From: Rhizobium leguminosarum
GTDB lineage: Bacteria > Pseudomonadota > Alphaproteobacteria > Rhizobiales > Rhizobiaceae
Reading direction: 5' to 3'
Assembly: GCF_001679785.1 (NCBI RefSeq)
Contig: NZ_CP016286.1
Coordinates: 1,240,001 to 1,304,000, forward strand
Length of the DNA: 64,000 nucleotides
Each line of letters opens with the position of its first letter. Within the stretch, counting starts at the first letter, position 1. A model generated the notes under the pieces. That model worked only from the letters and a program-made list of their open reading frames with translations, ran no database searches and had not been told where the DNA came from. Of this stretch, positions 22,042-32,535 are shown piece after piece. A program made the translations under genes and the position numbers.

Positions 22042-23255
22042 TTCTTTCCGCGATAGACGACGGTCGCCGTGGCGATCGCCGCGATGCCTTCGCGCCGGCC
22101 GACGAAGCCGATCGTCTCGTTGGTCGTCGCCTTGACCGAGCAACGCTCGATATCGATGCCGAGATAGTCCGATAGTTTCGCCCGCATGGCGTCGCGATGC
22201 GGGCCGACCTTGGGCGCCTCGGCGATCAGCGAGACGTCGGCATTCATGATCGTGCCGCCGCGCTCGCGCACGATCCGGGCGGCATGCTCGATGAAGATCC
22301 GCGAGGCCGCCCCCTTCCATTGCGGGTCGGACGGCGGGAAATGATCGCCGATATCGCCGGCGCCGCAGGTGGCGAGCAGCGCGTCCGTCAGCGCATGCAG
22401 CGCAACGTCGGCATCCGAGTGACCTTTCAGTTTCTGGTCATGCGGAATGAACACGCCGCAGAGTGTCACGCCATCGCCCGCTACGAGCTGGTGCACGTCG
22501 TAGCCGTTGCCTGTGCGCACGTCCGGAAGCAGCGAAGACGAGAGCTTGTCGTCGGCCATGGCGATATCGTTCTTGACCGTCAGCTTGACGTTGTCGTTCG
22601 TGCCCTCGACGATCGTCACCGGAATGCCCATCCATTCGGCGATCGAGGCGTCGTCGGTGAAATCGCTTCGTCCGCTCGCGGCTGCCTTCTCATGCGCCTC
22701 GAGGATCTTGTCGAAGGCGAAGGATTGCGGCGTCTGGGCCGCGTAGAGATGCTCGCGTGAAACCGTTGTCAGCACGGTGCCGGTATTGTCGGCGCGTTTC
22801 AGCGTATCGATGACCGGGATCGCCGGCAGCACCGCCGGCGCCCCGGCGTCAAGGCTCTCGGCGATGCGATCGAGAAGCGCATGATCGAAGAACGGCCGCA
22901 CGGCATCATGGATCAGTACATGGCTGATGTGCTTGTCCTTGAGGTATCTGAGGCCGGCGAGCACGGATTGCTGCCGGGTCGCACCCCCATGCACCGTTTC
23001 GATCGGCGTTGCCGAGATGATGTGGCGGAAGGCTCTCGCATACAGCGCCTCGTCATCGGGGTGAATGACGACGACGATCTCAGTTGCTGCTTCCCATGTC
23101 ATGAAGTTTTCAAGCGTATGCACGATAACCGGCTTGCCGCCGATCATGCGATACTGCTTGGGGCCTTCCTTGGAGGATCCTGCGCGCTCGCCGCGGCCAG
23201 CCGCCACGATGACAATTCCAGCCGATATCGGTTGCTTAGAAGGCATTTGCAGCAT
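22038..23255 (-). CDS. ispDF: Bifunctional IspD/IspF (MEP pathway)
   Basis: A fusion of 2-C-methyl-D-erythritol 4-phosphate cytidylyltransferase (residues about 8-240; [28 protein letters not shown]) and 2-C-methyl-D-erythritol 2,4-cyclodiphosphate synthase (about 245-405; [38 protein letters not shown]). It makes isoprenoid precursors. The start ATG at 23255 follows AGGGGA; a second ATG is 3 codons in. The fusion is typical of alphaproteobacteria. It is divergent from dusB with a gap of 145 bp. Confidence 0.97.
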   Translation of the reverse strand: MLQMPSKQPISAGIVIVAAGRGERAGSSKEGPKQYRMIGGKPVIVHTLENFMTWEAATEIVVVIHPDDEALYARAFRHIISATPIETVHGGATRQQSVLAGLRYLKDKHISHVLIHDAVRPFFDHALLDRIAESLDAGAPAVLPAIPVIDTLKRADNTGTVLTTVSREHLYAAQTPQSFAFDKILEAHEKAAASGRSDFTDDASIAEWMGIPVTIVEGTNDNVKLTVKNDIAMADDKLSSSLLPDVRTGNGYDVHQLVAGDGVTLCGVFIPHDQKLKGHSDADVALHALTDALLATCGAGDIGDHFPPSDPQWKGAASRIFIEHAARIVRERGGTIMNADVSLIAEAPKVGPHRDAMRAKLSDYLGIDIERCSVKATTNETIGFVGRREGIAAIATATVVYRGKK

Positions 23256-23400
23256 AAATCCCCTAAAATATGCGGAATTGACCCGAGTGCTCTAACGTCT
23301 TGCTTTGGCCTTTTCCAGCATCTGCCCGAAAAATATCAATTCCCCTCCCAGCCCCCTTGGCAAGTCAGGGAATAATGGCTAAAAATAATGCAGTTCTATT

Positions 23401-24417
23401 GTGTGCCCGAAAGATAATCATTTGATTTCCCAGGACCTCGCAGCGCCTTTTCGAATCGGACCCGTGTCCGTGCGGAACCGCGTTGTACTGGCGCCGATGT
23501 CCGGCGTCACGGATATGCCCTTCCGCGAGCTTGCGTGGCGCTTCGGCGCCGGCCTCGTCGTCACCGAGATGGTGGCGAGCCGCGAACTGGTCAACGACAC
23601 GGCTGAATCCTGGTCGCGGCTCAGCGCTGCGGGCTTCCGGCCGCATATGGTGCAGCTTGCCGGGCGCGAGGCGCACTGGATGGCGGAGGCGGCCAAGATC
23701 GCCGCCGATCACGGCGCCGATATCATCGACATCAACATGGGCTGTCCGGCAAAGAAAGTGATCGGCGGTTATTCCGGCTCGGCGCTGATGCGCGACCCCG
23801 ACCACGCGCTCGGCCTCATCGAGGCGACGGTCAAAGCCGTCGACATTCCGGTGACGCTGAAGATGCGCCTTGGCTGGGATGAGAATTCGATCAACGCGCC
23901 TGATATCGCCCGCCGCGCCGAGGCGGCCGGCATCCAGCTTGTGACCATTCATGGGCGCACCCGCATGCAATTCTATGAAGGCCGCGCCGATTGGGATGCG
24001 ATCCGCGCCGTCCGCGAAGTGGTCGCCATTCCGTTGGTCGCCAACGGCGATGTCGAAACCACAGCTGACGCGCAGGAAATATTGCGCCGCTCCGGCGCCG
24101 ATGCCGTGATGATCGGCAGGGGCTGCCAGGGCAGGCCGTGGCATGCCGGCGTCATATCAGGTGCGCCCGCACCGCAATCCCCGGAGATCGCCGAGATCGC
24201 CGTCGAGCATTACCGGATGATGCTGGATTTCTACGGCGAAGCGGTGGCAATCCGCCACGCTCGCAAGCACCTTGGCTGGTATCTCCAGCGTTTCGCCCCG
24301 GCTCTGTCAGGCGCTGAAAAGGCCGAGATCATGACCTCGCGCGACCCGCGCGAGGTGGCGACGCGCCTTTACGATGCGTTGGCTGTGAATATTGTCGACA
24401 GCCGGGAGGCGGCATGA
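23401..24417 (+). CDS. dusB: tRNA-dihydrouridine synthase DusB (NifR3)
   Basis: FMN-dependent reduction of uridine to dihydrouridine in tRNA. The 338-residue product has [19 protein letters not shown] near the N-terminus, [20 protein letters not shown] with the catalytic cysteine, LKMRLGWDE, and [13 protein letters not shown]. The start is GTG at 23401. Its stop overlaps ntrB by 4 nt, the classic nifR3-ntrB-ntrC operon of rhizobia, where dusB expression is coupled to nitrogen regulation. Confidence 0.96.
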   Translation: MCPKDNHLISQDLAAPFRIGPVSVRNRVVLAPMSGVTDMPFRELAWRFGAGLVVTEMVASRELVNDTAESWSRLSAAGFRPHMVQLAGREAHWMAEAAKIAADHGADIIDINMGCPAKKVIGGYSGSALMRDPDHALGLIEATVKAVDIPVTLKMRLGWDENSINAPDIARRAEAAGIQLVTIHGRTRMQFYEGRADWDAIRAVREVVAIPLVANGDVETTADAQEILRRSGADAVMIGRGCQGRPWHAGVISGAPAPQSPEIAEIAVEHYRMMLDFYGEAVAIRHARKHLGWYLQRFAPALSGAEKAEIMTSRDPREVATRLYDALAVNIVDSREAA

Positions 24418-25568
24418 TGAAGGATATGACATCTCCGTCCGATCACGCCGGCGGGACCGTCGCCATGGCCGTGCTGAACGCTATCCAGAATCCCGTCGTC
24501 ATGGTCGACGAATCCGGCTTCGTCGTTTTCGCCAATTGGGAAGCCGAGGCCTTTTTCGGCGCCAGCGCCTCGCATCTGGCTCGTTACCGCATCTCGACCT
24601 TCATTCCTTTCGGCAGCCCGCTGCTTGCCCTGATCGACCAGGTGCGCGAGCGCAAGGCGCCGGTCAACGAATATCGCGTCGACCTGAGTTCGCCCCGCCT
24701 CGGCCAGGACAAGCTCGTCGATCTCTATGTCGCCCCGGTGCTTAGCGAGCCCGGCGCCGTCGTCATCGTTTTTCAGGAACGCTCGATGGCCGACAAGATC
24801 GACCGGCAGCTGACGCATCGCGCCGCCGCCCGCTCGGTGACCGGCCTTGCCTCGATGCTGGCGCATGAGATCAAGAATCCGCTCTCCGGCATACGGGGTG
24901 CTGCCCAGCTGCTCGAACAGTCCGCGGTCGATGAGGACCGTGCGCTGACCCGGCTGATCTGCGACGAGACCGATCGCATCGTCTCGCTGGTCGATCGGAT
25001 GGAAGTCTTTTCCGACGAACGCCCTGTCGACCGCATGCCGGTCAATATCCATTCGGTGCTCGATCATGTGAAGGCCGTCGCCAAGGCGGGTTTTGCCCGC
25101 AACATCCGCGTCACCGAGAGTTACGATCCGTCGCTGCCGGCCGTCTATGCCAATCGCGACCAGCTCGTCCAGGTCTTCCTCAATCTGGTTAAGAACGCCG
25201 CCGAAGCGGTCGGCGATCGGCCGGACGGCGAAATCATGCTGACCACGGCCTATCGCCCGGGCATCCGTCTTTCGGTCGCCGGCACGCGCGAAAAGATCTC
25301 GTTGCCGCTGGAATTCTGCGTCCACGACAACGGCCCTGGCGTTCCCCTCGATCTGTTGCCGCATCTCTTCGATCCCTTCATCACCACCAAGCCGAACGGC
25401 AGCGGCCTCGGCCTGGCGCTCGTCGCCAAGATCATCGGCGATCACGGCGGCATCATCGAATGCGACAGCCAGAACAGCCGCACGACATTCCGCGTTCTCA
25501 TGCCGGCGTCGAAGGACGCCTCGCTTGAAGACGCCTCTATAGCAAGCTCGACAGGACCTTCTCGATGA
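24414..25568 (+). CDS. ntrB: Nitrogen regulation sensor histidine kinase NtrB
   Basis: Cytoplasmic kinase/phosphatase of NtrC controlled by PII. Its 384 residues show a PAS domain (about 20-120, [20 protein letters not shown]), the H-box [20 protein letters not shown] (about 152-171) and the ATPase domain ([37 protein letters not shown]). Translationally coupled to dusB upstream and ntrC downstream through 4-nt overlaps. Confidence 0.97.
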   Translation: MMKDMTSPSDHAGGTVAMAVLNAIQNPVVMVDESGFVVFANWEAEAFFGASASHLARYRISTFIPFGSPLLALIDQVRERKAPVNEYRVDLSSPRLGQDKLVDLYVAPVLSEPGAVVIVFQERSMADKIDRQLTHRAAARSVTGLASMLAHEIKNPLSGIRGAAQLLEQSAVDEDRALTRLICDETDRIVSLVDRMEVFSDERPVDRMPVNIHSVLDHVKAVAKAGFARNIRVTESYDPSLPAVYANRDQLVQVFLNLVKNAAEAVGDRPDGEIMLTTAYRPGIRLSVAGTREKISLPLEFCVHDNGPGVPLDLLPHLFDPFITTKPNGSGLGLALVAKIIGDHGGIIECDSQNSRTTFRVLMPASKDASLEDASIASSTGPSR

Positions 25569-27016
25569 CAGCCACGATCCTCGTTGCAGATGATGATGCG
25601 GCCATCCGGACCGTGCTCAACCAGGCTTTGAGCCGCGCCGGTTATGACGTCCGCATCACCTCCAACGCCGCTACCCTCTGGCGCTGGATTTCGGCAGGCG
25701 AGGGCGATCTGGTCGTCACCGATGTGGTGATGCCCGACGAGAACGCCTTCGATCTGCTGCCGCGCATCAAGAAGGCGCGGCCCGACCTGCCGGTCCTCGT
25801 CATGAGCGCCCAGAACACCTTCATGACCGCCATCAAGGCCTCGGAGAAAGGCGCTTACGATTATCTGCCGAAGCCCTTCGACCTCACCGAGCTGATCGGC
25901 ATCATCGGCCGAGCGCTGGCCGAGCCGAAGCGCAAGCCCGCCAAGCTCGAAGACGACATGCAGGACGGCATGCCGCTCGTCGGCCGGTCGGCGGCGATGC
26001 AGGAAATCTACCGCGTGCTCGCCCGGCTGATGCAGACGGACCTGACACTGATGATCACCGGCGAATCCGGCACCGGCAAGGAACTCGTCGCCCGCGCGCT
26101 GCATGATTACGGCAAGCGCCGCAACGGCCCGTTCGTCGCAATCAACATGGCGGCGATCCCGCGCGACCTGATCGAATCCGAACTCTTTGGCCATGAGAAG
26201 GGTGCCTTCACCGGCGCGCAGACCCGCTCGACCGGCCGCTTCGAGCAGGCCGAAGGCGGCACGCTCTTCCTCGACGAGATCGGCGACATGCCGATGGACG
26301 CCCAGACGCGGCTCTTACGCGTCCTGCAGCAGGGCGAATACACTACCGTCGGCGGCCGCACGCCGATCCGCACCGACGTGCGCATCGTTGCCGCCACCAA
26401 CAAGGACCTGAAGCAGGCGATCAACCAGGGCCTCTTCCGCGAAGATCTCTATTACCGCCTCAATGTCGTGCCACTGCGCCTGCCGCCGCTGCGCGACCGC
26501 GCCGAGGACATTCCCGATCTGGTGCGCCATTTCATCCAGCAGGCCGAAAAGGAAGGTCTTGGCTCCAAGCGTTTCGATCAGGAAGCGCTCGAACTGATGA
26601 AGGCCTATGCCTGGCCGGGCAACGTCCGCGAGCTGGAAAACCTCATCCGCCGCCTGATGGCGCTCTATCCGCAGGAAGTCATCACCCGCGAGATCATCGA
26701 CGCGGAACTGCGTTCCGACGTGCCCGACAGCCCGATCGACAAGGGGCCGATGCGCAGCGGCTCGATGACGATCGCCCAGGCCGTCGAGGAGAACATGCGC
26801 AGCTACTTCGCCGGCTTCGGCGACAATCTGCCGCCGCCCGGCCTCTATGATCGCGTGCTGACAGAAATGGAGTATCCGCTGATCCTCGCCGCCCTGACGG
26901 CGACACGCGGCAACCAGATCAAGGCGGCCGATCTTCTCGGTCTCAACCGCAACACCTTGCGCAAGAAGATCAGGGAGCTCGGCGTCTCGGTCTACAGGAG
27001 TTCCCGAACCGCCTGA
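25565..27016 (+). CDS. ntrC: Nitrogen regulation response regulator NtrC
   Basis: Sigma-54-dependent activator. The 483 residues contain a receiver domain (phospho-Asp53 in [10 protein letters not shown]), a AAA+ domain with Walker A GESGTGKE (about residue 168), an intact GAFTGA loop, FLDEIGDMP Walker B, and an arginine-finger region. The Fis-type helix-turn-helix at the end is [20 protein letters not shown]. Last gene of the dusB-ntrBC operon. Confidence 0.97.
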   Translation: MTATILVADDDAAIRTVLNQALSRAGYDVRITSNAATLWRWISAGEGDLVVTDVVMPDENAFDLLPRIKKARPDLPVLVMSAQNTFMTAIKASEKGAYDYLPKPFDLTELIGIIGRALAEPKRKPAKLEDDMQDGMPLVGRSAAMQEIYRVLARLMQTDLTLMITGESGTGKELVARALHDYGKRRNGPFVAINMAAIPRDLIESELFGHEKGAFTGAQTRSTGRFEQAEGGTLFLDEIGDMPMDAQTRLLRVLQQGEYTTVGGRTPIRTDVRIVAATNKDLKQAINQGLFREDLYYRLNVVPLRLPPLRDRAEDIPDLVRHFIQQAEKEGLGSKRFDQEALELMKAYAWPGNVRELENLIRRLMALYPQEVITREIIDAELRSDVPDSPIDKGPMRSGSMTIAQAVEENMRSYFAGFGDNLPPPGLYDRVLTEMEYPLILAALTATRGNQIKAADLLGLNRNTLRKKIRELGVSVYRSSRTA

Positions 27017-27625
27017 GGTCGCTCGGCGGCGCGATGAAAAGAAGGCGGCGGGCCCTCATGTTTGCCCACCGCCCACCCCTCCCGGCGTCCGCCGCCACGG
27101 TCGGGAGGAACGGTGAGCCTATCTGAGCCGGGCCACGGTTTGTATCCAAGCAGACAAACAAAGATGCGGTGTCATTTCACAGTCACATAAGCATTTGTGA
27201 GGAGTGGTTTACCGACAGGCGAATGTCATTGAAGTTGCTGCGATCATTGTCGCGGTGCCTGTGGATAGGCTGTGGATATCCGGTGGATGACACGATCAAT
27301 CAGCGGGCGATAATGTCGCAGATGCCAATCGCATGTTGCCTATCCGTTCCGAATCTCATCATTCTGCCGTTGCAGCTGTCGACCTCCGCCGCAAACGTCG
27401 TCGATCGCATGCCACGGGGCGCTCCGACTGATGTCGTGGAGCGCCCTTTTCTTTACGGTCGGGGGCTGACGGAAACTGCGACATCGTGTTTTGGTCAACT
27501 TGGCTGGCTGAGCCTCGCATATCGTTGCGCATGCCATAGATTACGCCAATCGGTCGTCGATCGATCGGGCGACGCCGATCCCGGTGACAAACCGGCACAT
27601 ATTCATAATTTGTGGGAGTTGCATG
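27017..27625. other. 600-bp gap between ntrC and an aldo/keto reductase
   Basis: No ORF here has convincing codon use or homology. The segment contains GC-rich inverted sequence after ntrC (CCTCCCG ... CGGGAGG, about 27,076-27,106) and, further on, a strong terminator at 27,417-27,454 that is too far from ntrC to serve it simply. An independent non-coding transcript in 27,200-27,454 is possible. Confidence 0.45.
27417..27454 (+). terminator. Strong intrinsic terminator, possibly of a small RNA
   Basis: A perfect 9-bp stem GGGCGCTCC / GGAGCGCCC with a 12-nt loop, then TTTTCTTT. It sits 400 bp after ntrC and 170 bp before the next gene, so it either ends a long ntrC 3' UTR or a separate small RNA. 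Confidence 0.75.
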
Positions 27626-28615
27626 ATGGAATATCGACGTTTGGGAAAGTCGGGCCTGCAAGTGAGCGAGTTCTCCTTCGGTTCCTGGGTCACGTTCGGC
27701 AAGCAGGTCAATGGAGGCGACGCCGTCGACCTCATGAAGCTTGCCTATGACAACGGGGTGAACTTCTTCGACAATGCCGAGGGATATGAGAGCGGCAAGT
27801 CCGAAATCGTTATGGGCGAGGCGCTCAGCAAGCTTGGCTGGAGCCGCGACAGCTTCGTCGTCTCCAGCAAGGTCTTCTGGGGAGGTGAGAGGCCGACGCA
27901 GCGCGGCCTGTCGCGCAAACATGTGACGGATGCCTGCCACGCAGCGCTCAAGCGGCTTCAGGTCGACTACCTCGACCTTTATTTCTGCCACCGCCCGGAT
28001 ATCGACACGCCGATCGAGGAAACGGTCCGGGCGATGCACGATCTCGTCACCCAGGGCAAGGTGCTCTATTGGGGCACGTCGGAATGGTCCGCGCAGCAAT
28101 TGACGGAGGCCTATGCCGTCGCCCGGGATTTGCGCATCACGCCGCCGACCATGGAACAGCCGCAGTACAACATCTTCGAACGTCAGAAGGTCGAATCCGA
28201 CTATCTGCCGCTCTACGACCTGATCGGCCTTGGCACCACGATCTGGTCACCGCTCGCCTCGGGCGTCCTGACCGGCAAGTACAATAACGGTGTGCCGGCC
28301 GACAGCCGTATGAACCTGCCGGGCTATGAATGGCTGAAGGAAAAGTGGTCCAGTGATGCCGGCCGGGCCCAGCTCAAACAAGTTGGCGAGCTGGCAAAGC
28401 TCGCCGAGGAGATCGGCCTATCGATCACCCATCTCGCCCTTTTGTGGTGCCTCGCCAACCGGAATGTCTCGACCGTCATTCTTGGAGCCTCGCGCGCCAG
28501 CCAGCTGCAGGACAATCTCGCGGCCCTCTCCCACAGACAGAAGATGACGTCTGACGTGCTGGACCGGATCGACACGATCGTCGGCAACAAGCCCGAAGGA
28601 CCACGTCGCTTCTAG
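27626..28615 (+). CDS. Aldo/keto reductase (Kv-beta-like, YghZ type)
   Basis: A 329-residue NADPH-dependent oxidoreductase. Catalytic tetrad candidates are visible: Asp and Tyr in FFDNAEGYESGKSE, Lys in VSSKVFWGG, and His in YFCHRPDIDTP. The C-terminal cofactor loop STVILGASRASQLQDNLAAL is present. ATG at 27626 has GGGAG 7 nt upstream; an adjacent ATG at 27623 is possible. The gene lies between ntrBC and ntrYX, which are usually adjacent. Its physiological carbonyl substrate cannot be inferred. Confidence 0.88.
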   Translation: MEYRRLGKSGLQVSEFSFGSWVTFGKQVNGGDAVDLMKLAYDNGVNFFDNAEGYESGKSEIVMGEALSKLGWSRDSFVVSSKVFWGGERPTQRGLSRKHVTDACHAALKRLQVDYLDLYFCHRPDIDTPIEETVRAMHDLVTQGKVLYWGTSEWSAQQLTEAYAVARDLRITPPTMEQPQYNIFERQKVESDYLPLYDLIGLGTTIWSPLASGVLTGKYNNGVPADSRMNLPGYEWLKEKWSSDAGRAQLKQVGELAKLAEEIGLSITHLALLWCLANRNVSTVILGASRASQLQDNLAALSHRQKMTSDVLDRIDTIVGNKPEGPRRF

Positions 28616-28845
28616 AGAAAACAAACTTCCTCAGCGGGTCAAATTAAGGCTCGTCGAGGGAGGCATGGCTTGACAATGTGACCAGACGCGTTGCATTTTC
28701 GCCACAATGCGTTGCTTAAAGGTCACGCAAGGGTTTTGGACATTCGCTCCCGATCGAGTCGTTGCAGCGCTGGCTTTTTAAGCCGGCGTTGCTTGGTTTT
28801 CGATCGGATGGCGAGGGCGGCGGGTGCCGTCTGAAGAGAGGCCGA

Positions 28846-31116
28846 ATGACGCAGGATGGGGTATCGCCGGCGGCGGCGGGCGAGACGGTGACGACGGTGA
28901 CCGACCGCCGCGCCCTTTTTGCCGTACCCGGCCTTGTGCTCGCTGGCGGCGCGCTTCTCTGCGCCACGGCCACGTTGTTCGTGCTGCTCGGCCTGACGCC
29001 GATCGCCCCGACCTCGCATGTCGTCATCACCTCGGTGATCGTTAATTCCTTCTTTGTCCTGACGCTGCTCGCCTTGATCGGCCGCGAGGTGGCAAGACTG
29101 CTGAAAGCCCGCACCCGCGGCCGTGCGGCGGCCCGCCTGCACATCCGCATCGTCGTGCTCTTCTCGATCGTCGCGATCACGCCGGCGATCCTCGTCGCCA
29201 TCTTCGCCAGTATCACGCTGAATGCCGGTCTTGACCGCTGGTTTGCCTTGCGCACCCAGTCGATCGTCAGCTCGTCGCGCAATATCGGCCAGGCGTACAT
29301 GATGGAGAATGCCAGCTATCTGCAGGGGCAGACGGTCTCCATGGCCAACGACCTGGAGCGCAACCGCGCGCTCTATAGCCTCGACAGAACCGGCTTTGCC
29401 GATCTGATGACCCGCCAGGCGAGGGGCCGCGGCCTGCTTGGCGCCTTCCTCGTCGAGCGCGACGGCTCGGTGATCGTCCAGGCCGATATCGCCACCGAAA
29501 AGCCGCTGCCGGCCATCCCGCAGGACGCGCTGGAAAAGGCGGCTGCCGGCCAGCCGACACTGATCCCGCCGGGCGTCACTAACCTCGTCGGCGCCATTAT
29601 CAAGCTCGATGCCATCCAGGGCACCTTCCTTTACACGGTACGCGCCGTCGATCCCAAGGTCATGGGCGCCATGCGCATGATGGAGGAGAACGCCACCGAA
29701 TACCGATCGATGGAGGCCAATCGCTTCTCGCTGCAGGTCGCCTTTGCCGTGCTCTATATCGGCTTCGCGCTAATCGTATTGCTGGCGGCGATCTGGACCG
29801 CGATCGCCGTCGCCGACCGCATCGTCCGGCCGATCCGCCTGCTGATCACGGCGGCCGACAGCGTTGCATCGGGCAATATGGATATCGTCGTGCCGGTGCA
29901 TGCCGTCGACGGCGACGTCGCCAATCTGTCGCGCACCTTCAACAAGATGATCTCGGAAATCCGCACCCAGCGCGACGAGATCCTCGAGGCCAAGGACGAG
30001 GTCGACGACCGCCGCCGGTTCATCGAGGCGGTGTTGTCGGGCGTCACTGCCGCCGTCATCGGCGTCGAGCAGGACCGCCGCATCGCCATCGTCAACAGCT
30101 CGGCCGAGACGCTGATGTCGCTGTCGGCCGACGAAATGCTCGGAAAGCAGCTGGTCGACATCGCGCCGGAGGTCGATCACGTGCTGACCGAGGCGGCGGT
30201 GCGTCATCGCGGCGATTTCCGCAAGCAGATCGCGCTGGTGCGCGGCGGCACGGTGAGGACGCTGAGCGTGCAGGTCACCCGCGAGGAAGTGCGCGACATG
30301 AGCGAATCCTACGTGATCACGCTCGACGACATCACCGATCTCGTCATCGCCCAGCGCTCGACCGCCTGGGGCGACGTGGCAAGGCGCATCGCTCATGAGA
30401 TCAAGAACCCGCTGACGCCGATCCAGCTGTCCGCCGAGCGCATTCAGCGCCGCTACGGCAAGCAGATCGACCCGGGTGACCGGACCGTCTTCGACCAGTG
30501 CACGGATACGATCATCCGCCAGGTCGGCGATATCGGCCGCATGGTCGACGAGTTCTCCGCCTTTGCCCGCATGCCCAAGCCGACCAAGGAGCCGAGCGAT
30601 CTGCGTAATATTCTGCGCGACGCGATCTTCCTGCGCGAGATGGGCAACCATCACGTCACCTTCGAGCAGGATTTCGGCGACCAGCCGCTGGAGGGCCTGT
30701 TTGACAGCCGCATGCTCGGCCAGGCTTTCGGAAATCTCATCAAGAATGCCGTCGAATCGATCGAGGCCGTTCCGAGCGACGAGCGGGACGAACGCAAGGT
30801 TCTCGTCCGCGCCGCACTCGATACCGGCCGCGACCGCTTCACCGTCGACGTGATCGACAATGGCCGCGGCCTGCCGGTGGAGAACCGCCACAGCATTCTG
30901 GAGCCCTATATGACTATGCGCGAGAAGGGCACCGGCCTCGGCCTCGCCATCGTCAAGAAGATCATCGAGGAACATGGCGGGCAGCTCGAGCTGCATGATG
31001 CGCCCGCCGATTTTGACCGGGGAAGAGGGGCCATGATCCGCGTGCACCTGCCACGCCTGGATCCGACGCCTGCCGCTCCCGCAGCCAATGACAAGGAAAG
31101 CGTTTATGGCCTCTGA
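28846..31116 (+). CDS. ntrY: Membrane sensor histidine kinase NtrY
   Basis: Nitrogen/redox-related two-component sensor. Of 756 residues, the first part has several transmembrane segments (about residues 20-45, 60-85, 105-130 and 305-330) flanking a periplasmic region. A HAMP linker (IVRPIRLLITAADSVASGNM), a PAS domain, the H-box [20 protein letters not shown] and an ATPase domain (GNLIKNAVESIE; DNGRGLP; GTGLGLAIVKKIIEEHGG) follow. Start ATG at 28846 was chosen over an upstream non-conserved extension. Overlaps ntrX by 11 nt. Confidence 0.95.
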   Translation: MTQDGVSPAAAGETVTTVTDRRALFAVPGLVLAGGALLCATATLFVLLGLTPIAPTSHVVITSVIVNSFFVLTLLALIGREVARLLKARTRGRAAARLHIRIVVLFSIVAITPAILVAIFASITLNAGLDRWFALRTQSIVSSSRNIGQAYMMENASYLQGQTVSMANDLERNRALYSLDRTGFADLMTRQARGRGLLGAFLVERDGSVIVQADIATEKPLPAIPQDALEKAAAGQPTLIPPGVTNLVGAIIKLDAIQGTFLYTVRAVDPKVMGAMRMMEENATEYRSMEANRFSLQVAFAVLYIGFALIVLLAAIWTAIAVADRIVRPIRLLITAADSVASGNMDIVVPVHAVDGDVANLSRTFNKMISEIRTQRDEILEAKDEVDDRRRFIEAVLSGVTAAVIGVEQDRRIAIVNSSAETLMSLSADEMLGKQLVDIAPEVDHVLTEAAVRHRGDFRKQIALVRGGTVRTLSVQVTREEVRDMSESYVITLDDITDLVIAQRSTAWGDVARRIAHEIKNPLTPIQLSAERIQRRYGKQIDPGDRTVFDQCTDTIIRQVGDIGRMVDEFSAFARMPKPTKEPSDLRNILRDAIFLREMGNHHVTFEQDFGDQPLEGLFDSRMLGQAFGNLIKNAVESIEAVPSDERDERKVLVRAALDTGRDRFTVDVIDNGRGLPVENRHSILEPYMTMREKGTGLGLAIVKKIIEEHGGQLELHDAPADFDRGRGAMIRVHLPRLDPTPAAPAANDKESVYGL

Positions 31117-32470
31117 TATTCTCGTCGTCGACGATGAGCACGATATTCGCGAGATCGTTTCCGGCATTCTCTCGGACGAAGGGCACGAGACGCGCACGGC
31201 CCATGATAGCGACAGCGCATTGGCGGCAATTTCCGATCGCGTACCGCGGCTGATCTTCCTCGATATCTGGATGCAGGGCAGCAAGCTCGACGGTCTGTCG
31301 CTGCTCGACGAGATCAAGACCCGCCATCCGGAACTGCCCGTGGTGATGATATCAGGCCATGGCAACATCGAGACCGCCGTCTCGGCGATCAAGCGCGGCG
31401 CCTTCGATTTTATCGAAAAGCCCTTCAAGGCCGACCGGCTGATCCTGATCGCCGAACGCGCGCTGGAGAATTCCAAGCTGAAGCGCGAGGTCTCCGATCT
31501 GAAGCGCCGCACCGGCGACGCGCTGGAGCTGATCGGCACCTCGGTTGCCGTTTCGCAGCTGCGCCAGACGATCGAGAAGGTTGCACCGACCAACAGCCGC
31601 ATCATGATCCTCGGCGCGTCGGGTTCCGGCAAGGAGCTGGTGGCGCGGATGATCCATAAGAAGTCGGCTCGCGCCAACGGCCCCTTCGTTGCGATCAACG
31701 CCGCCAACATCACGCCCGACCGCATGGAAGTGGCGCTGTTCGGCACCGAGGGCACGCCCGGCCAGGCACGCAAGATCGGCGCGCTCGAGGAAGCCCATCG
31801 CGGCATCCTCTATCTCGACGAAGTCGGCGAAATGCCGCGCGAGACGCAGAACAAGATCCTGCGCGTGCTGGTCGATCAGCAGTTCGAGCGGGTCGGCGGT
31901 TCCAAGCGCGTCAAGGTCGATGTCCGCATCATCTCCTCGACCGCCTACAATCTCGAGAGCCGCATCGCCGAGGGATGGTTCCGCGAAGATCTCTATCACC
32001 GCCTCGCTGTCGTGCCGGTGCGTGTGCCGGCACTTGCCGAACGGCGCGAGGACATTCCCTTCCTCGTCGACCAACTGATGCGCCAGATATCCGAGCAGGC
32101 CGGCATCCGTCCGCGCCGTATCGGCGACGACGCCATGGCCGTGCTGCAGGCGCATGACTGGCCCGGCAACATCCGCCAGCTGCGCAACAATATCGAGCGG
32201 CTGATGATCCTTGCCCGCACCGACGGCCCCGATGCGCCGATCACCGCCGACATGCTGCCGACCGATCTCGGCGACATGCTGCCGAAGGTGTCCGCCAAGA
32301 ACGACTATCACATCATGACGCTGCCGCTGCGCGAAGCCCGCGAGATGTTCGAGAAGGATTATCTGATCGCCCAGATCAACCGCTTCGGCGGCAATATCTC
32401 GCGCACCGCGGAGTTCGTCGGCATGGAGCGTTCGGCGCTGCACCGCAAGCTGAAGTCGCTCGGCGTCTGA
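31106..32470 (+). CDS. ntrX: Response regulator NtrX
   Basis: Partner of NtrY. The 454 residues have a receiver domain (phospho-Asp53 in IFLDIWMQG), a AAA+ domain (Walker A GASGSGKE; Walker B YLDEVGEMP) and a C-terminal Fis-type helix-turn-helix (TAEFVGMERSALHRKLKSLG). The GAFTGA loop that contacts sigma-54 is absent: the equivalent place reads GTEGTPGQARK. It therefore probably does not activate sigma-54 promoters, as known for alphaproteobacterial NtrX. ATG at 31106 follows AAGGAA. Confidence 0.95.
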   Translation: MASDILVVDDEHDIREIVSGILSDEGHETRTAHDSDSALAAISDRVPRLIFLDIWMQGSKLDGLSLLDEIKTRHPELPVVMISGHGNIETAVSAIKRGAFDFIEKPFKADRLILIAERALENSKLKREVSDLKRRTGDALELIGTSVAVSQLRQTIEKVAPTNSRIMILGASGSGKELVARMIHKKSARANGPFVAINAANITPDRMEVALFGTEGTPGQARKIGALEEAHRGILYLDEVGEMPRETQNKILRVLVDQQFERVGGSKRVKVDVRIISSTAYNLESRIAEGWFREDLYHRLAVVPVRVPALAERREDIPFLVDQLMRQISEQAGIRPRRIGDDAMAVLQAHDWPGNIRQLRNNIERLMILARTDGPDAPITADMLPTDLGDMLPKVSAKNDYHIMTLPLREAREMFEKDYLIAQINRFGGNISRTAEFVGMERSALHRKLKSLGV

Positions 32471-32535
32471 TCGTTTCCGGCACGGCCGAGGCCGCGCCGC
32501 GTCCCTATATTGCTTCCCGGAAGACCAGGTTTCCC

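Noticed and set aside
28670..28699. TTGACA upstream of ntrY considered as its promoter
   Set aside because: The -35 is perfect but the only -10 candidates (GCATTT, CATTTT) are poor, so it is not listed as a feature.
29770..31806. 678-codon minus-strand frame across ntrY and ntrX
   Set aside because: Shadow of two certain two-component genes; no independent coding signal.
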